Source: Bog-756 sp963699085 (GTDB taxonomy: Bacteria; Actinomycetota; Acidimicrobiia; Acidimicrobiales; RAAP-2). Taken from it: a stretch of 64,000 nucleotides of DNA. The notes under the pieces were generated by a model. The model was not told where the DNA came from, did no database searches, and saw only the letters and a list, made by a program, of their open reading frames with translations. The first letter of the stretch is position 1; each line of letters starts with the position of its first letter. This document shows, one piece after another, positions 16,849-27,605 of this stretch. Position numbers and translations under genes: made by a program. The stretch is taken from the NCBI GenBank assembly GCA_963699085.1, contig CAVOTH010000004.1:434001-498000 (forward strand). The letters are read 5' to 3'.

Positions 16849-19377
16849 GTGACGACCGCCACCAAGCGCCCGGCGCGTCGATCCGGGGCGTCTCGACCCA
16901 AGGGCAAGTCGACCTCCCCGTCTCGATCGAGCCGCAGCGCCTCCGCGAAGAAGAACCAGGCCGGCAAGGGCGGAGGTCGGTCAAAGGCGACCGGCTGCCA
17001 AGGCCGAGGAGCGCGGCGGAATGCTGGCCTCGATGGGCGCCATCGCCGCCGGGCATGCCACCGACCTGTGGGGTGTGGTCCTGGTCACGGTGGGCGTTCT
17101 CTGCGCGGTCGCCTTCTACGGCGGTTCGCATTCGCTCGGGCCCGGCCGGGAATGACGGCCGCATCGGTGTCGGGGATCTGCTCGGCTGGGGCCGGTTCCT
17201 GGTCCCGCCCGTCCTGATCGCCGTCGGCATACGGATGTTCATGGGCCGGGCGGAGGACGAGACCCTGCGGGGGAGACGCAGTCCGCGCCGGGAGCCGGCC
17301 CGCGCCGTGATCGGCGGGGTCCTCCTGCTCCTGGCGGCCACGGGAATGGCCGCGTTGGCCGGTGGCTCGCCGGCGATCGGGGCCTCGACCGCCGCCCTCT
17401 CTTCGGCCGGCGGCTGGGTGGGCGCCGTGATCGCCGACCCGCTCGGGACCGCCCTCGGCGGCTTCGGGGCCGCAGTGATCCTGCTGGTGGTGGCGGCGGT
17501 GGCGCTCCTGGTGTTCACCGGCGTAACCGTCCGCTCGGTGGCGTCCGCCATGGCTCGGGCCGTCCGCTGGGCGGTCAGTGCGGCCCGAGGCGACCGCGCC
17601 GCCGACACCGTCGACGATCCGGCTGGTGCCGATGAGCCCACCGACCCGTTCGGCCGAGCCCTGACCGAGGGCCGTCAGCCGTCGATGGCAGCGGTGGCGG
17701 CCATGGCCCTGGACGCCGGTGAGCTGCCGGGCCTGGCCCTGGACCCGGACCCCGACGGGGAGGATGACGCGGTCGCGTCACCCGATGACGACCTCGTGCC
17801 CGCGGTGCTGCCCGAGGCGGCCACCCGACCCGGCAAGGGCGAGCAGCTCGAGATGCGGGTGGGTCCTGCGCTGGGCGAGTGGAAGCTGCCGCCCTCCACG
17901 TTGCTGAAGCGGGCCAAGGCACAGATCATCGACGAGACCGAGGTCGACGCCGCCGGTGCCGCTCTGGTCCACGCCCTGGCCGCCCATGGAGTGGAGACCC
18001 GGCTGGTGGGCCGCACGGTCGGCCCGTCGGTCACCCGCTACGAGCTCGAGCTCGGCGCCGGGGTCAAAGTCGCCAGGGTGACCTCCCTCTCGAAGGACAT
18101 CGCCTACGCCATGGCGTCTCCGGATGTCCGGATCCTGGCCCCCATCCCGGGCAAGTCAGCCATCGGTGTCGAGGTTCCGAACCGCCGCCGTCAACTGGTG
18201 GCGCTGGGCGACATCATGGCGTCGCCGGAGGCGGCACGGGCCACCCATCCGCTGGAGGTGGCCCTCGGACGGGACATCGCCGGTCGCGCGGTGGTGGCCA
18301 ATCTGGCCGAGATGCCCCACGTCCTGGTGTCGGGCTCGACCGGTTCGGGCAAGTCGTCCTGCATCAACTCCGTGCTCACCTCGATCCTCATCCGGGCCAC
18401 GCCCGACCAGGTCCGGTTCATCCTGATCGACCCCAAACGGGTGGAGCTCGGCCAGTACAACGACCTGCCACACCTGCTCACCCAGGTCGTGGTCGACCCG
18501 AAGAAGGCGGCCAACGCGCTGAGTTGGGCGGTGACCGAGATGGAGCGCCGCTACGACCTTCTCGCCGAGGTCGGCCAGCGGGACATCACCGGATACAACC
18601 AGGCCTTCGACTCGGGCGATCTGAGCGAGTACGAAGAGGACTACCGGCTGCGGATGCAGGGAACCGATGCCGAGGTGGACGAGGACGACGACTCACAGGT
18701 CCGCTTCCCCCGGCTGCCGTTCATCCTGATCGTGGTGGACGAGCTGAACGACCTGATGATGGTGGCCGCACGGGACGTCGAGGAGTCGGTGTGCCGGATC
18801 GCCCAGATGGCCCGTGCCGTCGGTATCCATCTGGTGCTGGCGACGCAGCGACCGTCAGTCGATGTCATCACCGGGGTGATCAAGGCCAATGTCCCATCGC
18901 GCATGGCGTTCTCGGTCTCCTCGCTGGCCGACAGCCGGGTCATCCTCGACCAGCCCGGCGCCGAGCGGCTGATCGGCAAGGGCGACATGCTGCTGCTGAC
19001 CGCCTCGTCCTCCAATCCGCAGCGGATCCAAGGTCCCTGGGTGAGCGAGGAAGAGGTGCGGGCCGTAGTGGCGCACTGGAAGCGGCAGCGCCCGATGGAG
19101 ATCGTGGCCGGGATCGAGGAGGTCGTGGGGGCAGAAGGGCCCGCGGCCCGGCACCGGGGACGACGGAGACGACGACGAACTGCTCGACCAGGCGATGGAA
19201 CTGGTCGTCCGCTCGCAGCTCGGATCGACATCGATGTTGCAACGAAAGCTCCGGGTGGGTTTCGCCCGGGCCGGCCGACTGATGGACCTGATGGAGCGAC
19301 GCGGGGTGGTCGGGCCGTCCGAGGGCTCGAAGGCCCGCACCGTCCTGATGACACCCGAGGAACTGGACGCTCGCTGA
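16849..19377 (+). CDS. ftsK: FtsK/SpoIIIE DNA translocase (three +1 frameshifts)
   Basis: This septal DNA pump clears the chromosome from the closing septum. After a basic N-terminus there are four membrane segments (LWGVVLVTVGVLCAVAFYGG, FLVPPVLIAVGIRMFMG and two more). A linker and the motor follow, with Walker A GSTGSGKS near 18340, Walker B FILIVVDELNDLMM near 18720 and the ATQRPSVDVITG segment. The C-terminal winged-helix gamma domain (VRSQLGSTSMLQRKLRVGFARA) recognises orienting sequences. Frame changes occur at about 16987 (extra G), 17142 (extra C) and 19125-19155. Correcting them yields about 841 residues, ending at 19377. GTG at 16849 is taken as the start. Confidence 0.92.
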
Positions 19378-19403
19378 GCGGCACCGCACCTGGGCCGGAA
19401 TCT

Positions 19404-19443
19404 GGCATCAAACTCAGGTATCAGGTATCAAAGTCAGGCATCA
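19404..19443 (+). repeat. 20-bp imperfect direct repeat after ftsK
   Basis: GGCATCAAACTCAGGTATCA is followed directly by GGTATCAAAGTCAGGCATCA, with three differences. It lies in the 110-bp gap before the carboxypeptidase gene. Confidence 0.85.
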
Positions 19444-19487
19444 CATCCAGAGACAGAATCAGAACCGGACCAGGACGCATCAGTGAG

Positions 19488-21141
19488 ATGACCACGACAG
19501 AGGGTGGATCGTCGGGTGGATCGTCCGCTTCCGTGCCCGGGGTGTCGTCGACGGGGGCTTCGGCGGGAGCGGGGCTTGAGGGTGGGGCGGGTATGGAGGC
19601 GCCGACTGGTTTGGGAGCGGCGATTGGTTTGTCGGCCGAAGGTGGCCCTGGCCGGAGGAAGTGGTCGCCGGCGCCGGCATGCCCACGGACACTCGGCCAA
19701 GGACCATCGTGGTGAGACTGAGGAGAGTGGGGGCCGCCGACACGGCAAACTTCTGTGGACCCTCCTCGTCGTGATGGCGCTGCTGGTCGGCGCGGGAATA
19801 TGGGTGGCCGTCGTCCGCATCACCACGCCGCTACCCAAACCGGTTGCCACACCCGGGCGGCCTCACCTCGGCGGTCGTGCCGGGAGCAGTCGCCGACGCT
19901 GCCTTGGCCGGCCCATGGACAAGGGGCGGTGGTGGTGCCATCCATCGGATACTCGGCGCAGTCCGGACCGGAGTCGTCGGTCCCGATCGCCTCACTCACC
20001 AAGATGACGACCGCGGTGGTGATCCTGCGGGATCACCCGCTGCCCGACGGGTCGGACGGTCCGGGGATCACGGTGACGCCGGCCGACGCCGCCGAGTACC
20101 AGACGGAGTTGCACAGTGACGAGTCGAGCATCTCCATCCAGGCAGGGGAGACACTGACCGAGCGCCAGATGCTCGAGGCCATGTTGACGCAGTCAGCCAA
20201 TGACATCGCCTTCAGCTTGGCCATGTGGGACGCCGGGTCGATCCCTGCCTTCGTCGCCAAGATGAACGCCCTTGCCACCTCGCTCGGGACCACCGGCACC
20301 CACTACGTCGATGCCAGTGGCTACGACCCACAAACGGTGTCAACGGCATCAGACGTGCTGCGGATCGCAGCGGCAGGCATGGCCATCCCCGCGTTTGCCC
20401 AGACAGTGGCCCTGACCTCGGTCGATCTGCCGCTGGTCGGCACGCTCCACAACATCGTGTCCGAGATCGGGGTGAACGGAGTCGTGGGCGTCAAATCGGG
20501 CTACACCTCGAGCGCCGGCGCCTGTTTGGTGCTCGCCGCATACCGAACAGTGCAGCACCGGGACGTGCTCGTCCTGGTGGCGGTACTCGGCCAGCCGACA
20601 CCTCCCCCGAGTGCGCCCAAGCCGGCCAGGACCACGACGACCACGACCACCCGCGTACCGGCAGCCACCACGAACCCGGCGAACCCGACGACCCCGACGA
20701 CGCCGGCGAAGAAAACAAGCCCGACGACGACCACCACTACGACGACCACCACGACGATCCCGCTCAACGACCTTCCGATCGCCGATCCGTTCAAATACGC
20801 CGGACCCACCACCGACGCCCTCTTGGCTGCCGCCAGGGCGGCGGTGATCCCGGTGGAAGTGGCGGCGGCCGGCGAACCGGCCGGAACTGTGCACCGCGAC
20901 CTGGGGTGGGGTGCCGCACGCGGCCAGGGTAGTGACGGGCGCAGGTGCCTGGCTGCCCGGTTGGCCCGGGCAGACCGTGGAATCCATGACACGCTTCACA
21001 TCGGTCGCACCAGGGAGCCCGCCGGGGACCAGGGTGGGGGTGCGACTGTTCGCCATCGGTGCGCAGTTCGAGGCCGTCCCGCTGCACCTGTCCGAGACCA
21101 TCCCTGAGCCGTCGATCTGGTGGCGGCTCGTGCATGCCTAG
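19488..21141 (+). CDS. D-alanyl-D-alanine carboxypeptidase, S11 family (about four +1 frameshifts)
   Basis: This penicillin-binding carboxypeptidase trims peptidoglycan stem peptides outside the membrane. The N-terminus is MTTTEGGSSGGSSASV, then a Gly/Ala-rich cytosolic tail and one TM anchor (KLLWTLLVVMALLVGAGIWVAVV) in the next frame. The catalytic domain has SLTK (near 19993), SAN (near 20193) and KSG (near 20493). A Thr-rich linker of about 45 residues leads to a C-terminal domain ending in SIWWRLVHA in yet another frame. Shifts lie at about 19640-19690, 19850, 19892 and 20890-20915, each an extra base; correction gives one protein of about 550 residues. The ATG at 19488 is the likely start. 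Confidence 0.85.
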
Positions 21142-21259
21142 GTGCATGGGCTGCCAGTGGGCGGGAGCGCTGGGACGGTGGGTCAGGCGTTGAGGCGGGG
21201 GGCTGGTGGGTGTGCATTCTGCGGCACGGCCGATCCCGCCCGCCTATGGGCCCCGGGAG

Positions 21260-21265
21260 TACGTT
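21260..21265 (+). promoter_or_regulatory. Leaderless-type -10 box of thrB
   Basis: TACGTT lies 6 nt before the thrB GTG at 21272. Confidence 0.4.
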
Positions 21266-21271
21266 GTTCAC

Positions 21272-22153
21272 GTGCGAGCACGGGTACCAGCGTCGTCGGC
21301 CAATCTCGGCCCCGGATTCGACACTCTCGCCCTCGCACTGAACTGCTATGTGGTGGTCGACGTCGAGCCGGCGTCGAAGCTGATCGTCCGGTCTGTCGGG
21401 GAGGGCGAGGGCCTGGCCGAGGATTCGTCCCATCTGGCCGCACGGGTAGCGATAGACGTGGCCGGAACCGACCACCTGGCCATCTCGGTTCATTCCGACA
21501 TCCCGATCGCCCGTGGCCTCGGCTCCTCCGCAGCTCTTGCGGTCGCCGCTGCGGCGGCCGCCGGAGCCGAGGACCCTCTCTCGGTGGCAATGGCGATGGA
21601 CGGCCACCCGGACAACGCTGCGGCATCCATGGTCGGTGGCTTCGTGGCCGCCTCGGTGGTGAAGGGCGGGGTCCATGTGGTCCGCCTGCCTCTCGACGTC
21701 AGCCTGGCATTCGTCGTGATCGTTCCCGACATACAGCTGTCCACGGCGCGGGCCCGCCAAGCCCTCCCTGCCGAAGTGAGCCGGGAGAGCGCGGCGTTCA
21801 ACCTGTCCCGCATGGCACTGCTCATGGCGGGAATGGCGGACTCTCGGCTTCTGATTCCTGAGGCGGCCGAAGACCGGCTTCACCAGGACTATCGCAGCCC
21901 GTTGTTCCCGGCGGCGCCGAAGCTGCTGGCAGCGATGAATGCCGGCGGCGCGCTCGCTTCGTGCTGGTCGGGCGCAGGTCCCTCCCTCCTGGGAATCTGC
22001 CGGGGCGTGGACGCACCCAAGGTCCAGGCCATCGGTGAACTGGCACTGGCCGAAGCCGGCCTGCCGGGTCAGGTACTCCTGCTTCATGCCGATATGGACG
22101 GGTTGATCCTCGACCGGGACGGGTCATCCGGGCTCTACGACGACCAGCGGTAA
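21272..22153 (+). CDS. thrB: Homoserine kinase
   Basis: This 293-residue GHMP kinase phosphorylates homoserine on the way to threonine. The N-terminal RARVPASSANLGPGFDTL is the ThrB/GHMP signature. The ATP-binding loop PIARGLGSSAA lies near residues 77-87, followed by GHPDNAAASMVGG, and the C-terminal GHMP motif is ASCWSGAGPSLLGI. GTG at 21272 is chosen because it aligns the N-terminus with other ThrB proteins and sits directly after a -10 box; an ATG at 21206 would add 22 unlikely residues. thrA and thrC are not in the window. Confidence 0.93.
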   Translation: MRARVPASSANLGPGFDTLALALNCYVVVDVEPASKLIVRSVGEGEGLAEDSSHLAARVAIDVAGTDHLAISVHSDIPIARGLGSSAALAVAAAAAAGAEDPLSVAMAMDGHPDNAAASMVGGFVAASVVKGGVHVVRLPLDVSLAFVVIVPDIQLSTARARQALPAEVSRESAAFNLSRMALLMAGMADSRLLIPEAAEDRLHQDYRSPLFPAAPKLLAAMNAGGALASCWSGAGPSLLGICRGVDAPKVQAIGELALAEAGLPGQVLLLHADMDGLILDRDGSSGLYDDQR

Positions 22154-22166
22154 CCTCGTCGGCGTC

Positions 22167-22526
22167 ATGCCCACCCAACCGAGCAAGGACCTTCAAGCGG
22201 TACCCAACCCCTACCCCGACCGCGACTATCTGGTCACTTGCGATACCCCGGAATTCACGTGCCTGTGCCCGCTGACCGGTCAGCCCGACTTCGCCACGGT
22301 GCGCATCGCCTACGTGCCCGACCAATCGCTGGTCGAACTCAAGTCGCTCAAGCTCTACCTGTGGAGCTTCCGAAACGAGGGCGGTTTCCACGAGGACATG
22401 ACCAATCGGATCCTTGACGACCTGGTAGCCGCCATCGGGCCGAGGCGAATGACCGTGACCACCGACTGGTTGGTCCGGGGCGGAATCCACACGGTCGTGG
22501 AGGTCGAGCACCCTTCTCCTGAGTGA
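22167..22526 (+). CDS. queF: NADPH-dependent preQ0 reductase
   Basis: This 119-residue enzyme reduces 7-cyano-7-deazaguanine (preQ0) to preQ1 for queuosine in tRNA. It is the short unimodular QueF type. FTCLCPLTGQPDFA contains the thioimide-forming cysteine (C34), followed by ELKSLKLYLWSFRNEGGFHED with the QueF motif E(S/L)K(S)xK and the catalytic acidic/His residues. It begins 13 nt after thrB, with TAACCT overlapping the thrB stop as a possible -10 box. No other queuosine genes are nearby. Confidence 0.95.
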   Translation: MPTQPSKDLQAVPNPYPDRDYLVTCDTPEFTCLCPLTGQPDFATVRIAYVPDQSLVELKSLKLYLWSFRNEGGFHEDMTNRILDDLVAAIGPRRMTVTTDWLVRGGIHTVVEVEHPSPE

Positions 22527-22529
22527 GCC

Positions 22530-24142
22530 TCACTTCCTGGGTACTTGCTCCGGTGGCTCCGGCGGCTCCGGTGGCCGGTCGAGCCCGAGGTCGGGCTCCT
22601 GGCCGAAGGGCGGCAGGGGCGTGAAGGACCACTTCGGGTCCTGGTCGGTCGGCCCGGTGCGGCTGAGGATCCATCCTTCGTAGGTCTTTTTCCGGTGGTG
22701 GTGTCGACACAAGAGGGCAAGGTTGTCGAGCCGGGTATCGCCACCGAACTCCAGGGGTTCCACATGGTCGATCTCCAGGCCATAGGCGACCCGGCACCCC
22801 GGGACCACACAGCACCGGTCCCGGAAGACCAGGGCGGTGCGCAGGTGGGCGTTGATGGTCCGTCCCCGGTGGACGACCGAGCGGATGTCCCCGGCCTCGG
22901 TGAACACCAGGGACAAGAAGGCATCGTCGAGCAGGCTCTGGGCCACCGGCACCGGGACCGGTCCCTGGCCGTCCAGCTCACACAGCTCGCCGGGAAGGGC
23001 CCGACCCCGGCGCAGGGCCTCTACGTCGACCCGGACGATGATGGTGGCCGGGGGAGCCGCCGTCACCAGGTCCTCGGCCCCGCCCAGGTCGAGATCGTCG
23101 ACATCGGTGGGGTCAGCGGGGTCGGTGAAGCCACCAGGGTCGAGCAGGTCGAGCAGGTCGAGCGTGTCGAGCGGATCGGTGGAGTCGGGGGCGACGGTGG
23201 GGTCGCGGGCGACGGTGGACGTGGTGGGACCGGTGGTCCCGTTGGACCCCTGGGGCCGGCCACGTCCGGTGGGGGTGGCCCGAGGGGAGGAGGCGGGCTT
23301 GGAATGGGGGCCGGTGGTGGCGGTGGAGGCACCCGGTGGGGGGGACCGCCTCGTGGTGACCAACAAGAACAGGGCATCGGCCCGCAGGGCGGCGTCGGAC
23401 TCGGGTGTGGGGGTGGGGGAACCCTTCGGGACATCCCGGGCCGCCTCGGCTGCTGCCGCCCGCCTGTCGCTCCGCAGGCGGTTGGCCACCGGGACCAGTC
23501 GGGCCATCAGGGCCGCCCCCCGCTCGGGGGTGTCCCGACCCTCGAAACAGAACGCCCCCTCGGCGTCGTTCCAGGTCGTGAATGAACGGGTGGCGTGGAT
23601 CCGGGACAAGGTGGCGACCGGGTCCTTTCTGGCCGAGGTGGCCCGGAGCCGCTGGCACCGCTCCTTGATGACCGGGAGGGACTCGGAGTCGATCCCGGCC
23701 AGGAGCGCACCTTCGCTATCGGGGTCCAACGAGGCGGCCTGGGTGACCTCGGACAGCTTGGGATCCCGAGAGGGACCCCTGGCGCAGGGCCGCTTCGGTG
23801 CCGGGCAGGTCGACCAGGCGCCTCCCGTTCTCCAACGTGCGCCGGGCCTGGCCCGTGGTGCCCCCCTCCAAGGTGGCCAGCAGGCCGGCGGCCGAACGGT
23901 GGCCGTCCGCCTCCCAACTGCCGGCCTCCTCGATCCGGGGGGCGAGCAGGGTCTTGGCCGCCGGTCACCAACCGCTCCAGACGACAGCAGTCGCCATAGA
24001 GGGACACGGCGTCCGATCCGAGCAGGAGCCCGGGATCGAGGTCGGCCACCACCGCGCCCAGGGTGGAACACAGCGAGGACATCCGGGCCGACAGGCCGGG
24101 CTGTCCGGAACGGGGGAGGGTGGCGAGGGCCATGGACGACAT
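22530..24142 (-). CDS. DUF222 domain / HNH endonuclease (two +1 frameshifts)
   Basis: This protein belongs to the actinobacterial DUF222-HNH (REP13E12-like) group. The N-terminus from 24142 reads MSSMALATLPRSGQPGLSAR, with LGSDAVSLYGDCCRLERLV typical of DUF222. The DUF222 core continues in the next frame (HRSAAGLLATLEGGTTGQAR) and then in the third (KLSEVTQAASLDPDSEGALL). Shifts fall at about 23960 and 23770 and both are extra bases. A Pro/Asp/Gly-rich linker precedes the C-terminal HNH site CVVPGCR...LEIDHVEPLEFGGDTRLDNLALLCRHHH. Members are multicopy and sometimes linked to mobile DNA; function is not established. It is convergent with queF and divergent from miaB. Confidence 0.8.
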
Positions 24143-24170
24143 CGTCGTCGGGGGGTGTGACAGGGGGCCG

Positions 24171-24176
24171 TATCCT
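24171..24176 (+). promoter_or_regulatory. Leaderless-type -10 box of miaB
   Basis: TATCCT lies 6 nt before the miaB GTG at 24183. Confidence 0.5.
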
Positions 24177-24182
24177 TGTCGT

Positions 24183-25601
<1,419 letters not shown>

Positions 25602-25605
25602 CCGG

Positions 25606-26706
25606 GTGGACGTCGCCCTGGTCGGGCCGACCGCATCGGGCAAGTCTCGTGTCGCCTTGGAGGTCGTGCGGGCCATCCGCACCGTCCGGCCCGTCGGTGG
25701 TGCTCGGGATGCACATGCGCGGGGAGAGGACGGCGAGGGAGACGTCGATCTGGATAGGGGCGTCGAACTGGATGGGGACGTCGAACTGGTCTCGGTCGAT
25801 TCGATGGCCGTCTACCGGGGCATGGATCTAGGCACGACAACCCCGCCACCGGAGGTCCGGGCCGAAGTCCGATATCACCTGATCGACCTGGCGGACCCGG
25901 ACGAGGAGTTCACGGTGACCCGGTTCCAGACTGCGGCCCGTGAAGCCCTCGCCGGCATCGCCTCCCGGGGCAACAGCGCCTTGTTGGTGGGTGGAACCGG
26001 ACTCTACCTGCGGTCGATCACCGATGACCTGCAGTTCCCGGGGCGATTCCCCGAGGAGGCAGCCCGTCTCACCACGGAGCTCGATTCGGCGGGCCCGGAG
26101 GGCACCGAGAGTCGTGCGGTGGGCCTGTCGGTGCTGCACGCTCGTCTGGTCGAACTGGACCCGGTGGCCGCGGGCCGGATCGAACCGGGCAACGAGCGTC
26201 GCCTGGTCCGCGCGCTCGAGGTGACCATCGGATCCGGCCAGCCGTTCTCGAGCTTCGGTCCGGGTCTCGAGCGCTATCCGCGCTCCCGGGTGCCGCTGGT
26301 GGGACTCCGACCCGACCCGTCCGAGACGGATCAGCGGATCGAAGAGCGATTCGAACGTCTCCTCGACGAAGGTCTCCTTGACGAAGTCCGTGCATTGGCG
26401 AGCCGTCCCGCCGGCATCTCGCGCACCGCCCGCCAGGCCCTCGGCTACCGGGAACTGCTGGCCCACGTGGAGAAGGGCGTCCCACTGGACGAGGCGGTCA
26501 GTGAGGCGGTGCGGCGGACCCGGCAGTTCGCCCGCCGTCAGTGGGCGTGGTTCCGACGTGATCCCCGGATCGAGTGGGTGGAGGAGGGCGAAGACCCCGT
26601 GGCGGTGGTGGTCGCCCACCTCGCCGGTGGCACGGACGTCACCAGTGTCACGGACGTCACCGGTGGCACGGACGTCACCGGTGGCACGGACATGTCACAC
26701 CGGTGA
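25606..26706 (+). CDS. miaA: tRNA dimethylallyltransferase
   Basis: This 366-residue enzyme transfers a dimethylallyl group to A37 of UNN-reading tRNAs. The P-loop is GPTASGKS at residues 7-14, followed by SVDSMAVYRGMDLGT (substrate Asp) and VGGTGLYLRSI. The C-terminal catalytic/tRNA region has ARQALGYRELL and TRQFARRQWAWFRRD. Two oddities: an acidic insert of about 30 residues between the P-loop helix and DSMAVY, partly a duplicated RGVELD/GDVELV, and a C-terminal run of GTDVTG repeats from an 18-bp tandem array. GTG at 25606 directly follows miaB, so the two form an operon. Confidence 0.95.
   Translation: MDVALVGPTASGKSRVALEVVRAIRTVRPVGGARDAHARGEDGEGDVDLDRGVELDGDVELVSVDSMAVYRGMDLGTTTPPPEVRAEVRYHLIDLADPDEEFTVTRFQTAAREALAGIASRGNSALLVGGTGLYLRSITDDLQFPGRFPEEAARLTTELDSAGPEGTESRAVGLSVLHARLVELDPVAAGRIEPGNERRLVRALEVTIGSGQPFSSFGPGLERYPRSRVPLVGLRPDPSETDQRIEERFERLLDEGLLDEVRALASRPAGISRTARQALGYRELLAHVEKGVPLDEAVSEAVRRTRQFARRQWAWFRRDPRIEWVEEGEDPVAVVVAHLAGGTDVTSVTDVTGGTDVTGGTDMSHR
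26626..26697 (+). repeat. 18-bp tandem repeat (four copies) at the 3' end of miaA
   Basis: Units (GGTGGCACGGACGTCACC and variants) start at 26626, 26644, 26662 and 26680. They encode Gly-Gly-Thr-Asp-Val-Thr-type repeats that extend MiaA just before its stop at 26704-26706. Confidence 0.9.
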
Positions 26707-26723
26707 GAGAATGTCAGAACGCC

Positions 26724-27584
26724 ATGACCTCAACCGCGGCCGACCGCCAACTCCTCCGGTTCACCAAGCACCACGGTGCCGGCAACGACTTCCTGGTCCT
26801 GATCGACCCTGGGTCTACCGGTCCGCTGCCTGGCGACCTGGTGCAGGCCCTGTGCGACCGGCAGTTCGGAGTGGGCGCCGACGGGGTGATCCAGATCGTG
26901 GCGTGCGGGACTTGGGCCGAAGTGGGGATGATCCTCCAGAACGCCGACGGGCGGGAAGCGGAGATGAGCGGTAACGGTATGCGGTGCCTGGCCCAAGCCG
27001 CCGTGCTGAGCGGTGTGGTGACCCCACCGGTGTTCAGGGTTGCCACTGCCACCGGGGTCCGGTCCGTGGAATACGCCGAGGGGGACGACATTTATTCGGC
27101 GGAGGCTTCCGTGGACCTCGGAACGGTGGTGCTCGGCCCGGATGAACCCCAGAAGTTCCCAGACCGACGGGCGCGGACGGTCGACATGGGCAACCCCCAT
27201 CTGGTCATGTTCGGCCCAGGAGTGGGCGACGTGGACGTGACCGGTAACGGAGCCCACCTCCAGACCCTCTTCGAGGGCGGGATCAACGTGGAGTTCATCG
27301 CCTTGGGCGACGAACCCGACTCGCTGGTTCTGCGGGTGTTCGAGCGCGGGGTGGGGGAGACCCAGGCGTGCGGCACCGGGAGTGCGGCGGCCGCTGCCGC
27401 GGCGCGCAGTTGGGGCCTGGTAGGGGACCAGGTGACGGTGCACAATCCTGGCGGCACCCTATTGGTGACCCTCGACGGAGACTCGGTCCGCCTTCGGGGC
27501 CCGGTCCACCGCATCGCCTCGGTGGTCATCGACCCGGTGGCCGTACTCGACGGGGCCCGCCCCGTACCGTCCACCACCCGATGA
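26724..27584 (+). CDS. dapF: Diaminopimelate epimerase
   Basis: This 286-residue cofactor-independent epimerase converts LL-DAP to meso-DAP for peptidoglycan and lysine. The two catalytic cysteines are visible in EMSGNGMRCLAQ and ETQACGTGSAAA. KHHGAGNDFLVL near the N-terminus and MGNPHLVMF complete the fold signature. The ATG at 26724, 17 nt after miaA, aligns with the family. The upstream in-frame extension through the miaA repeats is not coding for dapF. No strong ribosome-binding site is seen. Its 3' end is part of a 17-bp duplication shared with the hflX start. Confidence 0.95.
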   Translation: MTSTAADRQLLRFTKHHGAGNDFLVLIDPGSTGPLPGDLVQALCDRQFGVGADGVIQIVACGTWAEVGMILQNADGREAEMSGNGMRCLAQAAVLSGVVTPPVFRVATATGVRSVEYAEGDDIYSAEASVDLGTVVLGPDEPQKFPDRRARTVDMGNPHLVMFGPGVGDVDVTGNGAHLQTLFEGGINVEFIALGDEPDSLVLRVFERGVGETQACGTGSAAAAAAARSWGLVGDQVTVHNPGGTLLVTLDGDSVRLRGPVHRIASVVIDPVAVLDGARPVPSTTR

Positions 27585-27605
27585 GCCCCACCACCCGATG
27601 AGCCC
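27572..27605 (+). repeat. 17-bp tandem duplication across the dapF stop and hflX start
   Basis: CACCACCCGATGAGCCC occurs at 27572-27588 and again at 27589-27605. The first copy holds the dapF stop (TGA in CGATGAG) and a dead-end ATG; the second supplies the ATG used by hflX. Confidence 0.9.
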
